A DNA stretch of 64,000 nucleotides from assembly GCF_000756615.1 (NCBI RefSeq), contig NZ_CP009288.1, positions 1,798,001-1,862,000 of the forward strand. The letters are read 5' to 3'. Below the pieces are notes generated by a model. That model searched no databases, was not told where the DNA came from, and worked only from the letters and a program-made list of their open reading frames with translations. The translations under genes were made by a program, and so were the position numbers. Below, in pieces: positions 44,736 to 53,600 of this stretch. This DNA is from Paenibacillus durus. Its GTDB lineage: Bacteria > Bacillota > Bacilli > Paenibacillales > Paenibacillaceae. The first letter of the stretch is position 1, and every line of letters starts with the position of its first letter.

Positions 44736-45619
44736 GGCTGGCTTCCCTCCCGGTCGTAATAATCCATAAAAATATCCTCCAGATTCTGGGTAAACACATC
44801 CATACTGCGGATACGGTACTTCGCCGCTTCTTCGATGAATGTATTATAGTTGCCTTGTATGGCGACCCTAACGCGGAAATCATCGTAATTCTCGATGGAA
44901 AGACCGGAGGTACGGAACCGCAGCGCGTCCTCCTTGTTCTCGAAGACGACGTCGAACAGCTTCCGCTGCATGGACTGCAGTTCATGAATGTTCTTGACGG
45001 CAATGAGGATGCCGTCCTTGATAATGGCGGCCCGGTCGCAAGTGCGCTCGATTTCGGGAAAGCTGTGCGACGACATTAAGAAGGTCGTGCCCTGCGCTTT
45101 TTCTTCCAGCACTAATTCAATGAACACCTTTTGCATCAGCGGGTCCAGGCCGGAAGTAGGCTCATCGAGAATAATCACCTGAGGGCTGTGCATGAATGCG
45201 GCGACAAGGCCTACCTTCTGCTTCATCCCCTTGGACATTTTGCGGATTGGGGTATTCGCGTCGAACTGCAGGCGCCGGATCAACTCACCGCGCTTGCTTT
45301 TGTCCTTAAGGCCCTGCATCTCCGCCATAAAATCGAGAAAGGCAATTCCCGTCATCCCGTCGACGAAGGCGATTTCTCCCGGCAGGTAGCCTACATGTTT
45401 CTGCACCGTGCCCTGCGCTTTCCACACATCGAGCCCGCATATGGCCGCATGTCCCCGGTCGGGCTTCATAAAGCCCATAAGATGCCGGATGGTCGTCGAC
45501 TTGCCCGCTCCGTTCGGTCCTAGAAAGCCAAATACCTCGCCCTTGTTTACCGAAAAGGTAATATCCCGAATTCCCTTCCCGTTTGAAAATGTCTTGGTCA
45601 ATCCTTGGACAGTAAGCAT
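44732..45619 (-). CDS. ABC exporter ATPase
   Basis: About 295 residues. Walker A GPNGAGKSTTIRHLMGF, Q-loop around PGEIAFVDGM, signature RKMSKGMKQKVGLVAAF, Walker B VIILDEPTSGLDPLM and the switch histidine in MSSHSFPEIERTCD. It resembles the BcrA/CcmA group that drives ABC-2 permeases. Start ATG at 45619 follows GGAGGTGG; upstream frame extension to 45670 lies over the promoter/operator. Translationally coupled to the permease. Confidence 0.93.
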   Translation of the reverse strand: MLTVQGLTKTFSNGKGIRDITFSVNKGEVFGFLGPNGAGKSTTIRHLMGFMKPDRGHAAICGLDVWKAQGTVQKHVGYLPGEIAFVDGMTGIAFLDFMAEMQGLKDKSKRGELIRRLQFDANTPIRKMSKGMKQKVGLVAAFMHSPQVIILDEPTSGLDPLMQKVFIELVLEEKAQGTTFLMSSHSFPEIERTCDRAAIIKDGILIAVKNIHELQSMQRKLFDVVFENKEDALRFRTSGLSIENYDDFRVRVAIQGNYNTFIEEAAKYRIRSMDVFTQNLEDIFMDYYDREGSQP

Positions 45620-45643
45620 ACTGCCACCTCCGGTGTAAAATAA

Positions 45644-45669
45644 TGAAATATTTTTGGTCAGATATTTCA
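45644..45669. promoter_or_regulatory. TetR-type operator candidate 1
   Basis: TGAAATAT (45644-45651) and ATATTTCA (45662-45669) form a perfect inverted repeat with ten bases between. It sits immediately downstream of the -10 box of the exporter promoter, where repressor binding would block transcription. Confidence 0.6.
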
Positions 45670-45675
45670 TGTGTT

Positions 45676-45704
45676 ATAATAATCCCAATCAGGCTCAGCG
45701 TCAA
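45676..45704 (-). promoter_or_regulatory. promoter of the ABC exporter operon
   Basis: On the minus strand TTGACG (plus 45699-45704) and TATTAT (plus 45676-45681) are 17 bases apart. The start point would fall at the inverted repeat 45644-45669. Confidence 0.65.
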
Positions 45705-45712
45705 TATAATTA

Positions 45713-45738
45713 TGAAATTATTTTATTTATATATTTCA
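45713..45738. promoter_or_regulatory. TetR-type operator candidate 2
   Basis: TGAAAT (45713-45718) and ATTTCA (45733-45738) repeat the half-sites of the first operator with 14 bases between, on the TetR side of the exporter promoter. The region is A/T-rich, so this second site is weaker evidence. Confidence 0.4.
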
Positions 45739-45787
45739 TTAATTACACTTTCTATATCATACAATGCCAGATAGGGTGGATTTTCAG

Positions 45788-46393
45788 ATGAAAAAAATGA
45801 ACGGTTTTGAAAAGAGAGCGGCGAAAATCAGGCAAAAAATTATGAGGGTGACTCTAGAAATGCTAAAAACATGGGAGCCCAAGCGGATGCGGATTGCCGA
45901 TATCGCCAAGGCGGCGGACGTCTCGCAGGTAACGATCTACAACTATTTCGGCAGCAAAGAAGCGCTCATCGAGGAATCGCTCAAAGACTTTTTGGACCGG
46001 GCGATTGACGGCTTTGAAGAAGTTCTCAATCAGAAGCGCTCGATCAAAGAGATTGTGGAGTATACCATTATTCAGGAAAAAGAAACGTATGCCGCCATTC
46101 CCCCGTCGCTGATGAAGAAGATGATGCTTGAAGATCAGGAAATGTTCCGCTATATTCAGGAACGGTACGAGCAGGCAGTCCTGCCGCTGATGATCCGGAT
46201 GCTGGAGGAGGGGAAGGCGAGGAATGAAATCTCGTCCAAGGTTTCCGTAAACTCCGTGCTCATATTTATGAATTTTTATATGCAGAATGCCGGAGAGATG
46301 CTGGAAATCGCCCAGAAGCAGGACAATAGGGACGCTTTTTTGGAGGAAATGGTGCATCTGTTCTTTTACGGCATCAGCGGGCGGGAAGAGTGA
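45788..46393 (+). CDS. TetR family transcriptional regulator
   Basis: About 201 residues, with an N-terminal helix-turn-helix (about 25-70: MRIADIAKAADVSQVTIYNYFGSKEALIEESL) and a helical ligand-binding domain. It is divergent from the ABC exporter, with two inverted repeats between, so it most likely represses the exporter and itself until the exported compound binds. ATG at 45788 has GGGTGG about eight bases upstream; the earlier ATG at 45764 has none. Confidence 0.92.
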   Translation: MKKMNGFEKRAAKIRQKIMRVTLEMLKTWEPKRMRIADIAKAADVSQVTIYNYFGSKEALIEESLKDFLDRAIDGFEEVLNQKRSIKEIVEYTIIQEKETYAAIPPSLMKKMMLEDQEMFRYIQERYEQAVLPLMIRMLEEGKARNEISSKVSVNSVLIFMNFYMQNAGEMLEIAQKQDNRDAFLEEMVHLFFYGISGREE

Positions 46394-46504
46394 AGCCGAT
46401 AGAGTGGGCTGATGTTTGTCCCGCCGCCGTGGCTCATTGTAAAATAAGAATAGGCATTCACAAGCCGCTTCAGGCTAAATCCGGCAAAAAGGACGGGATG
46501 AAGG

Positions 46505-47881
46505 ATGGAATTTCGCGTGGAAAAAGATACATTTGGCGAGCTGCAGGTCCCCGCGGATAAGTATTGGGGCGCACAGACCCAGCGCAGCCTGCAGAACTTC
46601 AAGATCGGCGGCGAGACAATGCCGCTTGAGGTCATTTACGCCCTGGCGCTGATCAAAAAAATGGCTGCAAAGGTGAACGCCGAGCTTGGCCTGCTGCCAA
46701 GCGATAAGGCGGAGGCCATTGCCTTGGCGGCTGATGAAGTGATGCAGGGTAGGTATGATGAGCATTTTCCGCTTGTTGTCTGGCAGACTGGGAGCGGTAC
46801 GCAGACCAATATGAACGTGAATGAGGTGATATCCCGCAGAGGCGGCGAGCTTTTGCAGCCTGACGGATCGGAAGCGGCTATCCATCCGAACGACGATGTG
46901 AACAAAGGCCAGAGCTCTAACGACTCTTTTCCTTCCGCGATGCATATCGCGGCATATCTGGCAGTCTGGAGGAAGGTGCTTCCGGCGCTGGAGCGGCTCA
47001 AGATCACGCTGGAACAGAAAGCGGATGAGTACCGGTCCCTGATCAAAATCGGCCGCACGCATCTGCAGGACGCGACGCCGCTTACGCTTGGGCAGGAAAT
47101 AAGCGCATGGGCGGCTATGCTGGAAAAAGGAAAGCGCTTTATCGAAAACAGCGCCCAGTCCCTGCTGGAGCTGGCTATAGGAGGGACGGCTGTCGGAACC
47201 GGTCTTAACGCCCATCCGGAATTCGGGGCCCGGGTTGCACGAGCAATCGGTGAGGAACTCTCCGCTCCGTTTGTTCCGGCCGAGAATAAATTCCACGCTC
47301 TGACGAGCCATGACCAGCTTGTTCATGTGCATGGAGCGCTGAAAGCGCTGGCTAGCGACCTCATGAAGATCGCGAATGATGTCCGCCTCCTCGCCAGCGG
47401 TCCCCGCAGCGGCATCGGCGAGCTGCTGATCCCGGAGAATGAGCCGGGAAGCTCGATCATGCCGGGCAAAGTGAATCCGACGCAGAGCGAGGCGATGACG
47501 ATGGTCGTCTGCCAGGTGCTGGGCAACGACGTGACGATTAGTGTCGCGGCCAGCCAGGGACATTTTCAGCTTAATGTATTCAAGCCGGTCATCATCCATA
47601 GCTTTTTGCAGTCCTGCCGCCTGCTGGCGGACGCCATGCGGTCGTTTGAGGAGCATTGCGCCTGGGGCATCACGGCGAACGAGCCGATTATTCACCGCAA
47701 TCTCCATAGCTCCCTGATGCTGGTGACCGCCCTGAATCCGCATATCGGCTATGAAAAGGCGGCTGAAATCGCCAAGCTGGCACACAAGGAAGGGCTTACG
47801 CTGAAGGAGGCCGCATTGAAGCTGAAGCTGCTGACGGAAGAGGAGTTTGACCGGTGGGTTAAGCCGGAGAATATGGTATAA
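46505..47881 (+). CDS. fumC: class II fumarate hydratase
   Basis: 458-residue iron-independent fumarase of the TCA cycle, interconverting fumarate and malate in the cytosol. Diagnostic motifs are the catalytic loop GSSIMPGKVNPTQSEA, SGSGTQTNMNVNEV-type binding region (here TGSGTQTNMNVNEVISRRG) and GRTHLQDATPLTLGQE. The N-terminus MEFRVEKDTFGELQVPADKYWGAQTQ fits family starts. Single-gene unit, ending at the hairpin 47894-47927. Confidence 0.96.
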   Translation: MEFRVEKDTFGELQVPADKYWGAQTQRSLQNFKIGGETMPLEVIYALALIKKMAAKVNAELGLLPSDKAEAIALAADEVMQGRYDEHFPLVVWQTGSGTQTNMNVNEVISRRGGELLQPDGSEAAIHPNDDVNKGQSSNDSFPSAMHIAAYLAVWRKVLPALERLKITLEQKADEYRSLIKIGRTHLQDATPLTLGQEISAWAAMLEKGKRFIENSAQSLLELAIGGTAVGTGLNAHPEFGARVARAIGEELSAPFVPAENKFHALTSHDQLVHVHGALKALASDLMKIANDVRLLASGPRSGIGELLIPENEPGSSIMPGKVNPTQSEAMTMVVCQVLGNDVTISVAASQGHFQLNVFKPVIIHSFLQSCRLLADAMRSFEEHCAWGITANEPIIHRNLHSSLMLVTALNPHIGYEKAAEIAKLAHKEGLTLKEAALKLKLLTEEEFDRWVKPENMV

Positions 47882-47893
47882 GAGGGAGCGAAG

Positions 47894-47927
47894 GAAGGAG
47901 ATCAAATCAGAGATCTTCTTCTTTTTT
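47894..47927 (+). terminator. fumC terminator
   Basis: GAAGGAGATC (47894-47903) pairs with GATCTTCTTC (47912-47921), followed by six T, 13 bases after the fumC stop. Confidence 0.75.
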
Positions 47928-47965
47928 GTTTACTAAACATAAGGAAAAGATGTGGTTATATTATA

Positions 47966-48175
47966 ATGGGATGTTACGGTTTTCGGAGCTCCTGCGCCGC
48001 CTATCCGCTATCCCGTTTTCAGACGAAGCTGAACAAGGGAGTCTACACCCTGATTATTGCGACGCTGATTGTGCCTCCGCTGACTATTCTGGCTGCCCTG
48101 CCCGCGACGCTCTTGTACCTGTTCATGCAGCGCTGGTTCATCTCGGGTCTTGCCTCGGGAGCAGTGAAGGGATAG
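47966..48175 (+). pseudogene. relic of a sugar ABC permease (MalG type), internally deleted
   Basis: A 69-codon frame. Its first half, SSCAAYPLSRFQTKLNKGVYTLIIATLIVPP, matches the second to third membrane region of MalG-type permeases. Its second half, LLYLFMQRWFISGLASGAVKG, is their extreme C-terminus. The normal N-terminus and about 130 residues between the two pieces are missing, including the EAA loop that contacts the ATPase, so no working permease can result. It lies 66 bases before a similarly shortened GH36 gene. Both are probably remains of an alpha-galactoside import operon. Confidence 0.75.
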
Positions 48176-48241
48176 GATAGGGTATGACAAAAATCACTCT
48201 CCACAAAATTAAACGGCAAATATTAAGAGGGAGGCTGTACT

Positions 48242-48934
48242 GTGTCCATTTATTTTGACGAAACGCTGAAAACATTTCATTTGCAGACCCCGGGTTTAAG
48301 CTACGTGCTGCAAATCATCCGGGACGGCCATCTGTCTCACCGCTACTGGGGAGCGAGGGTGGAAGCGTTTGGCGATAGCAATCCGCTTGTCTATATGGAA
48401 CGTCCGCTGTCTCCTAACCCTTACCCTCATGAAAAAACGAGCGGATTCTCCCTGGACACGCTGCCCCGGGAATATCCGGGGTACGGCACCTCGGATTTCC
48501 GGGAGCCGGCCTTTCAATTTGAATATGAAGACGGCTCGGCCGTCGTTGATTTGAGATATCTTTCACATCGGATCTTCATGGGCAAGCCCGCGCTCGAAGG
48601 ACTGCCCGCAACCTATGCGGAGAGCGATGACGAAGCGGAGACGCTGGAACTGGAGCTGCGGGATGATCTTACCGGCCTGCGGGCGCTGCTATTATACACG
48701 GTCTTCAAGCGGCGTGACGCCATTGCGCTCTCGGTCCGCTTCGTAAATGACGGCGGAGGCCGGCTAAAGCTGTTGCGGGCCATGAGCGCGAGCGTGGATT
48801 TCGGCGATGCGGATTACCGCATGCTTCATTTGTCGGGCGGCGACGAGCTGATGAACATCGGACTGCGGGTTCCCGCGGGGCTGCTGAAGGGCGATTTCCT
48901 GAGCCATATTTGGCGGCTGGAAAGAGTGGAGTAG
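48242..48934 (+). pseudogene. internally deleted GH36 alpha-galactosidase
   Basis: 230 codons from GTG at 48242 (AGAGGGAGGCTG upstream). Residues 1-200 match the N-terminal beta-sandwich of GH36 alpha-galactosidases (LSYVLQIIRDGHLSHRYWG, FSLDTLPREYPGYGTSDFREPA). The family normally continues through a catalytic barrel to about 730 residues. After HLSG the frame passes straight into GDELMNIGLRVP and GDFLSHIWRLERVE, which resemble the extreme C-terminus of the family. The whole catalytic barrel is absent, in frame, so the product cannot cleave galactosides. Confidence 0.8.
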
Positions 48935-49048
48935 GCGCTTAACCGGCGGGACCCGGACACAACGTTTATCCTGTCATCCGGGTCTTAACCTTGCGGCTTG
49001 CCGCCGCGTTTCAGGGAAGCGGCAGCTCTGACTAAAATAGATTTAAAT

Positions 49049-49099
49049 AGGGCGGTTTTACGGTTAGTTGTTACTTTCCGGAAAGCCGCCCTTCTTTTT
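49049..49099. terminator. terminator between GH36 relic and Mn-catalase
   Basis: AGGGCGG (49049-49055) pairs with CCGCCCT (49086-49092), followed on the plus strand by TCTTTTTC. On the minus strand it follows the catalase stop at 49103. Confidence 0.6.
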
Positions 49100-49102
49100 C
49101 GA

Positions 49103-50026
49103 TCAACCCCGGGCCGTGACCTTCGCTTCGCTGATGTTGCCCGCCATCTTCAGGCGGTTCGCAATCGACGTGAATTCCTCGGAAGAAATCCCCGGTGCGA
49201 ACTCTTCCTCCACTGCCGGCGCTTCCGGAATCGGAAAGCCCTGAGGTGCTCCTGTAATGACCTCAAGCGGAGAATTATCCTCGGGATGAGTGCCTTTCCA
49301 AATTTGATTGATCGCCCCGAAATCCTTCTCACTCCACGTATACAGCTTCGTATGCGCTCCCTTGGCCTCGTACTTGGCCGCTTCTTTGAAATGTTTGTTA
49401 TTTAGCGATGGAATCGGTATCAGCCTCGTGACGTCGACGCCGGTCGCAACCTCCAGCGCTTTTGCGTAAGCCACAACGTGAACGCCTCCGCGCACGAGCA
49501 GAAACCCGACTACCTCGCGGGCGGATGGATGATCCGTCATTTCATATACCTTCATTTTATGTGTTCTGGCCCCGCACTCCAGGAAAAAGTTATGCAGCAG
49601 ATCTTCCACCAGGTTGCCGCTGTTAAATACATTTGCACCGGTCCATGGATTGCCCATGGAATCGAAAGGCATCGCTCCCTGTGCGCCCGCGAGAAAGTGA
49701 TAGGAAATACGCGCATCTTTGGCCGATCCCAGCGGAGTGGCATCGGGCTCTTTGGCGGAAGTGGTTCCGCGCAGGCAGCAGTTGATAGCGTGGGATACCA
49801 GCTCCACATGGCCGATCTCTTCGGCTGTAATGCTCATAATTAGGTCGTAGAAAGGCTTCAGCTTTGTTTTGCTGCGGAAATTAAAGGATTGGAACAAATA
49901 GTTGTTAAGCGTTGACATCTCACCGAATTTTCCGCCCAGCAGTTCTTGTACGGCCGCCGCCGCATTTGCATCGGGCTGATTGACCTGAGGAATTTCAATC
50001 ATGATTTCATCCATGCGTTTGAACAA
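49103..50026 (-). CDS. manganese catalase
   Basis: 307-residue dimanganese catalase that decomposes hydrogen peroxide. Ligand motifs are visible in the four-helix bundle: FGEMSTLNNYLFQSF (Glu), ITAEEIGHVELVSHAI (Glu and His), LLHNFFLECGARTHK and HPSAREVVGFLLVRGGVHVVAY. The family is common on spore coats of Firmicutes (YjqC/CotJC relatives), but whether this one is coat-associated is not readable. Stands alone. GGAGGAAAA lies before the GTG/ATG start region on the minus strand; ATG at 50026 is used, with an internal ATG eight codons in as alternative. Confidence 0.93.
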   Translation of the reverse strand: MFKRMDEIMIEIPQVNQPDANAAAAVQELLGGKFGEMSTLNNYLFQSFNFRSKTKLKPFYDLIMSITAEEIGHVELVSHAINCCLRGTTSAKEPDATPLGSAKDARISYHFLAGAQGAMPFDSMGNPWTGANVFNSGNLVEDLLHNFFLECGARTHKMKVYEMTDHPSAREVVGFLLVRGGVHVVAYAKALEVATGVDVTRLIPIPSLNNKHFKEAAKYEAKGAHTKLYTWSEKDFGAINQIWKGTHPEDNSPLEVITGAPQGFPIPEAPAVEEEFAPGISSEEFTSIANRLKMAGNISEAKVTARG

Positions 50027-50220
50027 TTCAGTTTTCCTCCTTAAGTGAAAAATGGAACATCGCCGTTATCATTTCCCAAAGCGGAAAATTTCAACCGAAT
50101 AATTGGGCCCGATGCTGCCGAAGATGCCGATGGGTTAAAGCATGATGTTTTCAGGGGAGAAAAACCTATCAAGCCTGCATTACTATAACTATAGTTTTCT
50201 TTTTTATAGCACCATGGGTT

Positions 50221-50403
50221 ATGGAGTTGAAATCTAATATTGTTGAAGAACTTTATAAAGTCAGTGTGGAGAGCAATGAAGCGTTCTTAAAGCATATTCA
50301 AGCTGATATTGACAGTAATAATATACCCTTTCAAATTGATTACAAGAAAAGCGAAGATAGATTAAAGGATTTAAAAACAAAGTATGTGGCATCTCCGGTA
50401 TAA
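50221..50403 (+). CDS. possible 60-residue protein, unrecognised
   Basis: ATG at 50221 opens a 60-codon frame with a credible acidic/basic helical composition (IVEELYKVSVESNEAFLKHIQADIDSNN, then KKSEDRLKDLKTKY). There is no clear ribosome site within 15 bases and no family match. The coding-like amino-acid usage in A/T-rich DNA suggests a small recently acquired or decaying gene, or chance. Kept at low confidence. Confidence 0.35.
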   Translation: MELKSNIVEELYKVSVESNEAFLKHIQADIDSNNIPFQIDYKKSEDRLKDLKTKYVASPV

Positions 50404-50503
50404 CAGCATGTCTAGCTTTTTTTACAATTCCCCATGAATATTTATGAACTTTTTATTAAATTTAATCATAAAATGCTCTAAATTAACAATTAATGTGAGA
50501 AAT

Positions 50504-50533
50504 TTTACATAAAAAATACGCGGAGTTTATATT
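50504..50533 (+). promoter_or_regulatory. probable promoter of the nucleotidase gene
   Basis: TTTACA (50504-50509) and TATATT (50528-50533) are 18 bases apart, about 75 bases before the start codon. TTAACA at 50483-50488 and TTTAAT at 50461-50466 precede it at 21-22 base steps, which loosely resembles phosphate-box spacing; that reading is speculative. Confidence 0.45.
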
Positions 50534-50606
50534 TTCCTGCTAGATTGGAATTTTTTTCTGTGATAAGATATCGCGGAAGCAGATTAATTGATAGGAGGAT
50601 TAGTAG

Positions 50607-53600
50607 ATGACGTGGAAGAAACGATGGAACAAGCCTCTGGCTTCTGTGCTGGCAACGGCCGTACTCTCGGCCCAAGTGCTTGGCGGATTCGTTGCTGGGG
50701 CGTTTTGGAGTACGGACAAGGCGGAGGCTGCGGATGCCGGGGGCTCTTCACTGCCTTTAATTGACCTACGGTTAATGAGCACGACCGATGTGCATACAAA
50801 TGTATACGGCTGGGATTATTTCAAGAATGCCCCGTCCTCTTCAGTCGGACTTGCGCGGACAGCGACCTTGATCCAAACCGCGAGAAGCGAGCAACCGAAC
50901 AACCTGCTGCTCGACAACGGGGACTTGATCCAGGGAACGCCGCTCGGTACATATGAGGCGAAAGTTCAACCGGTGACTCAGGCGGTCTACGATTCCAAAC
51001 CCCATCCGATGATTGCGGCCCTGAATGCCCTGGGATACGATGCAGCAATCTTCGGCAACCACGAGTTCAACTACGGTCTGGAATTCCTGGATCGGGTGGT
51101 CAATGGCAGCTCCGCAGACGCCGCAAACACAAAAGCTAATTTTCCTTATATCAATGCGAATATTTATAAACCCGATGGCGTGACAAACTATTACAAACCT
51201 TATGAGATTATCACCAAGACGGTAAAGGACACCAATGGACAAGACCAAACGATTAAAGTCGGCCTTCTTGGTCTGGTAACCCCTCAGATTACGGAGTGGG
51301 ACAAGGCCAATCTGGAAGGCAAGGTCGTTACCAAAGGTATTGTTGAAACCGCAGAAAAGTTTGTCCCTGAAATGAGAGCGGCCGGGGCTGACGTTATTGT
51401 GGTGATGGCGCATACCGGTTTCGATGCTGCAGCGGCGGGACCAAACGCTGAAAATGCGATCAGTGAGCTGAGTCAGGTTCCAGACATTGACGCGATTACC
51501 TTCTCTCACACCCACAAAGTATTCCCGACGAATTGGGATACTGCGAAGCTGGATGCATCTTTTATAGATCCGGCAACGAAGCAGCCTTACAGCTATATTG
51601 ACAATGTGAACGGCCATATTCACGGCGTTCCGGCTGTGCAGGCCGGTTACGGCGGAGGCTATCTGGGACTTATTGATCTCAAGATCACCCAAGATGGCAG
51701 TGGAAAATGGGCGGTGGACAAGGCGGCTTCCAAAGCTTCCACCCGTTCGGCCTCTGGAGCCACCGAAGATCCCGCCATTTTGGCTACGGTAGGGGGCGAT
51801 CATCAGGCTACAATTGATTACACTGGCACACCGCTCGGTACGACAACGGCATCGATGAACAGTTATTTTGCCCTGGTACAGGACGATCCGACCGTTCAAA
51901 TCGTAACTTATTCGCAAAAACGTTATGTTGAGAATTTGATCAACACCGACCCTTCCCTGGCCCCATATAAAGGCCTGCCGATTCTGAGTGTGGGCGCTCC
52001 TTTCAAGGCGGGACGCAACGGCCCTGGGGAATATACAAGCATTGACGCCGGTCCGCTGACGATCCGCAGCGCGAGCGATCTGTATTTGTACGACAACACG
52101 CTGAAAGTGATCAAGGTTAAAGGCTCGGTCGTCAAGGAATGGCTGGAAATGAGCGCTGGCGCGTTCAACCGCATCAAACCGGCGATTTCCACGCCTCAAC
52201 CCCTGCTGAATTCGAAATTTGCCGTATTCAACTTCGACGTGATTGACGGCATCAAGTACAAAATCGATGTAACCAAGAACGCAAAATACAATACGGACGG
52301 CACAATTAACGATGCGTCTTCGAGCCGTGTTACGGAATTGACGTATAACAATACGCCGCTAGATCCGAACCAGGATTTCATCGTCGTTACGAACAATTAC
52401 CGCGCCAGCGGCGGGGGCAACTTCCCGGGCGTCAAAGGTTCCACGATGATCATGGACACCCAAACCGAGAACCGCCAGGTTCTGATGGATTATATCAAAG
52501 AGGCGGGGACGATTGACCCGACCGCCGACAACAACTGGTCTCTGGCTCCGATCAAGGGCAATGTCAATGTTACCTTTACATCGTCGCCTGACGCGAAGAA
52601 TGTTCTCCCCAGCAATATCAAGGATACCGGGGCGACGGATGCTAAGGGATTTGAGGTTTACAGCTTGAACCTGAAAGAAACGGTTCCCGCCCCTACAGAG
52701 GACGTTGAAGTTCACTTGATCGGCATCAACGACTTCCACGGCCAGCTTGACACAACCTCCATTGTCAGCGGCAAGAATGTAGGAACGGCTGCAGTTCTCG
52801 CGACTTACCTGAAGCAGGCTCGTACGAAATATACGAACTCCCTGCTGTTCCATAATGGTGACTCCGTTGGCGCATCGGCTCCGGTATCCTCGCTTGAGCG
52901 CGACGAGCCGACCATTGAATGGATGAACAAGATGGGATTCGATGTCGGCTCCTTGGGCAACCACGAGTTTGACCAAGGCGTTGAAGCGCTGAAGACGCAG
53001 CTCTTCGGCGGAGCGGACCCTAAGAATAACAAAGTTGTTCACGCGGGTACGGATTTCGATTATGTCAATGCCAATGCGGTAGACAGCAAGACAGATACAC
53101 CGATTATCAATCCTTACGTCATCAAAGAGGTCGGCGGCGTGAAGATCGGCTTTATCGGTGTGGTGACCAAAGCAACGCCAAGCAAGGTTTCTCCTGCAGG
53201 CACAGCGGGCGTCCGCTTCCTGTCTCCGGATGAAGAAGTGCAGGCTATCGAGAAGTACGCTGCTGAGCTTCAAGGCAAAGGCGTGCAAACGATCGTTGTG
53301 CTGGCGCATGATCCGGCGTCTACCAGAGGCGAGGCCACAACGGGTGAAGCCGCTGATCTGGCCAGTGCGCTTCCGGCGAACTCGCCGGTTGACGTTATCG
53401 TTGCCGGTGACAACCACGCGCTGGCGAACGGCGTCGTTAACGGCAAGCTGATTGTCCAGGCTTATTCTTATGGAACGGCATTTGAGGACATCAAGCTGGT
53501 TATTGATCACACTACAGGTGATGTCAAGACGAAGTCCGCTGTCGTCACCACCACCTTCCAAGATGGTGTGACACCAGATGCGGCAACCGTTGACCTTGTT

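Larger units (their letters stand above)
50027..50606. other. A/T-rich intergenic region
   Basis: 580 bases between the divergent catalase and nucleotidase genes, clearly A/T-richer than neighbouring DNA. It contains one short candidate frame (50221-50403) and, from 50461 to 50540, a probable nucleotidase promoter. Nothing else is recognised. Confidence 0.5.

Noticed and set aside
46475..47905. 476-codon antisense frame across fumC
   Set aside because: Shadow of the strongly supported fumC gene on the other strand.
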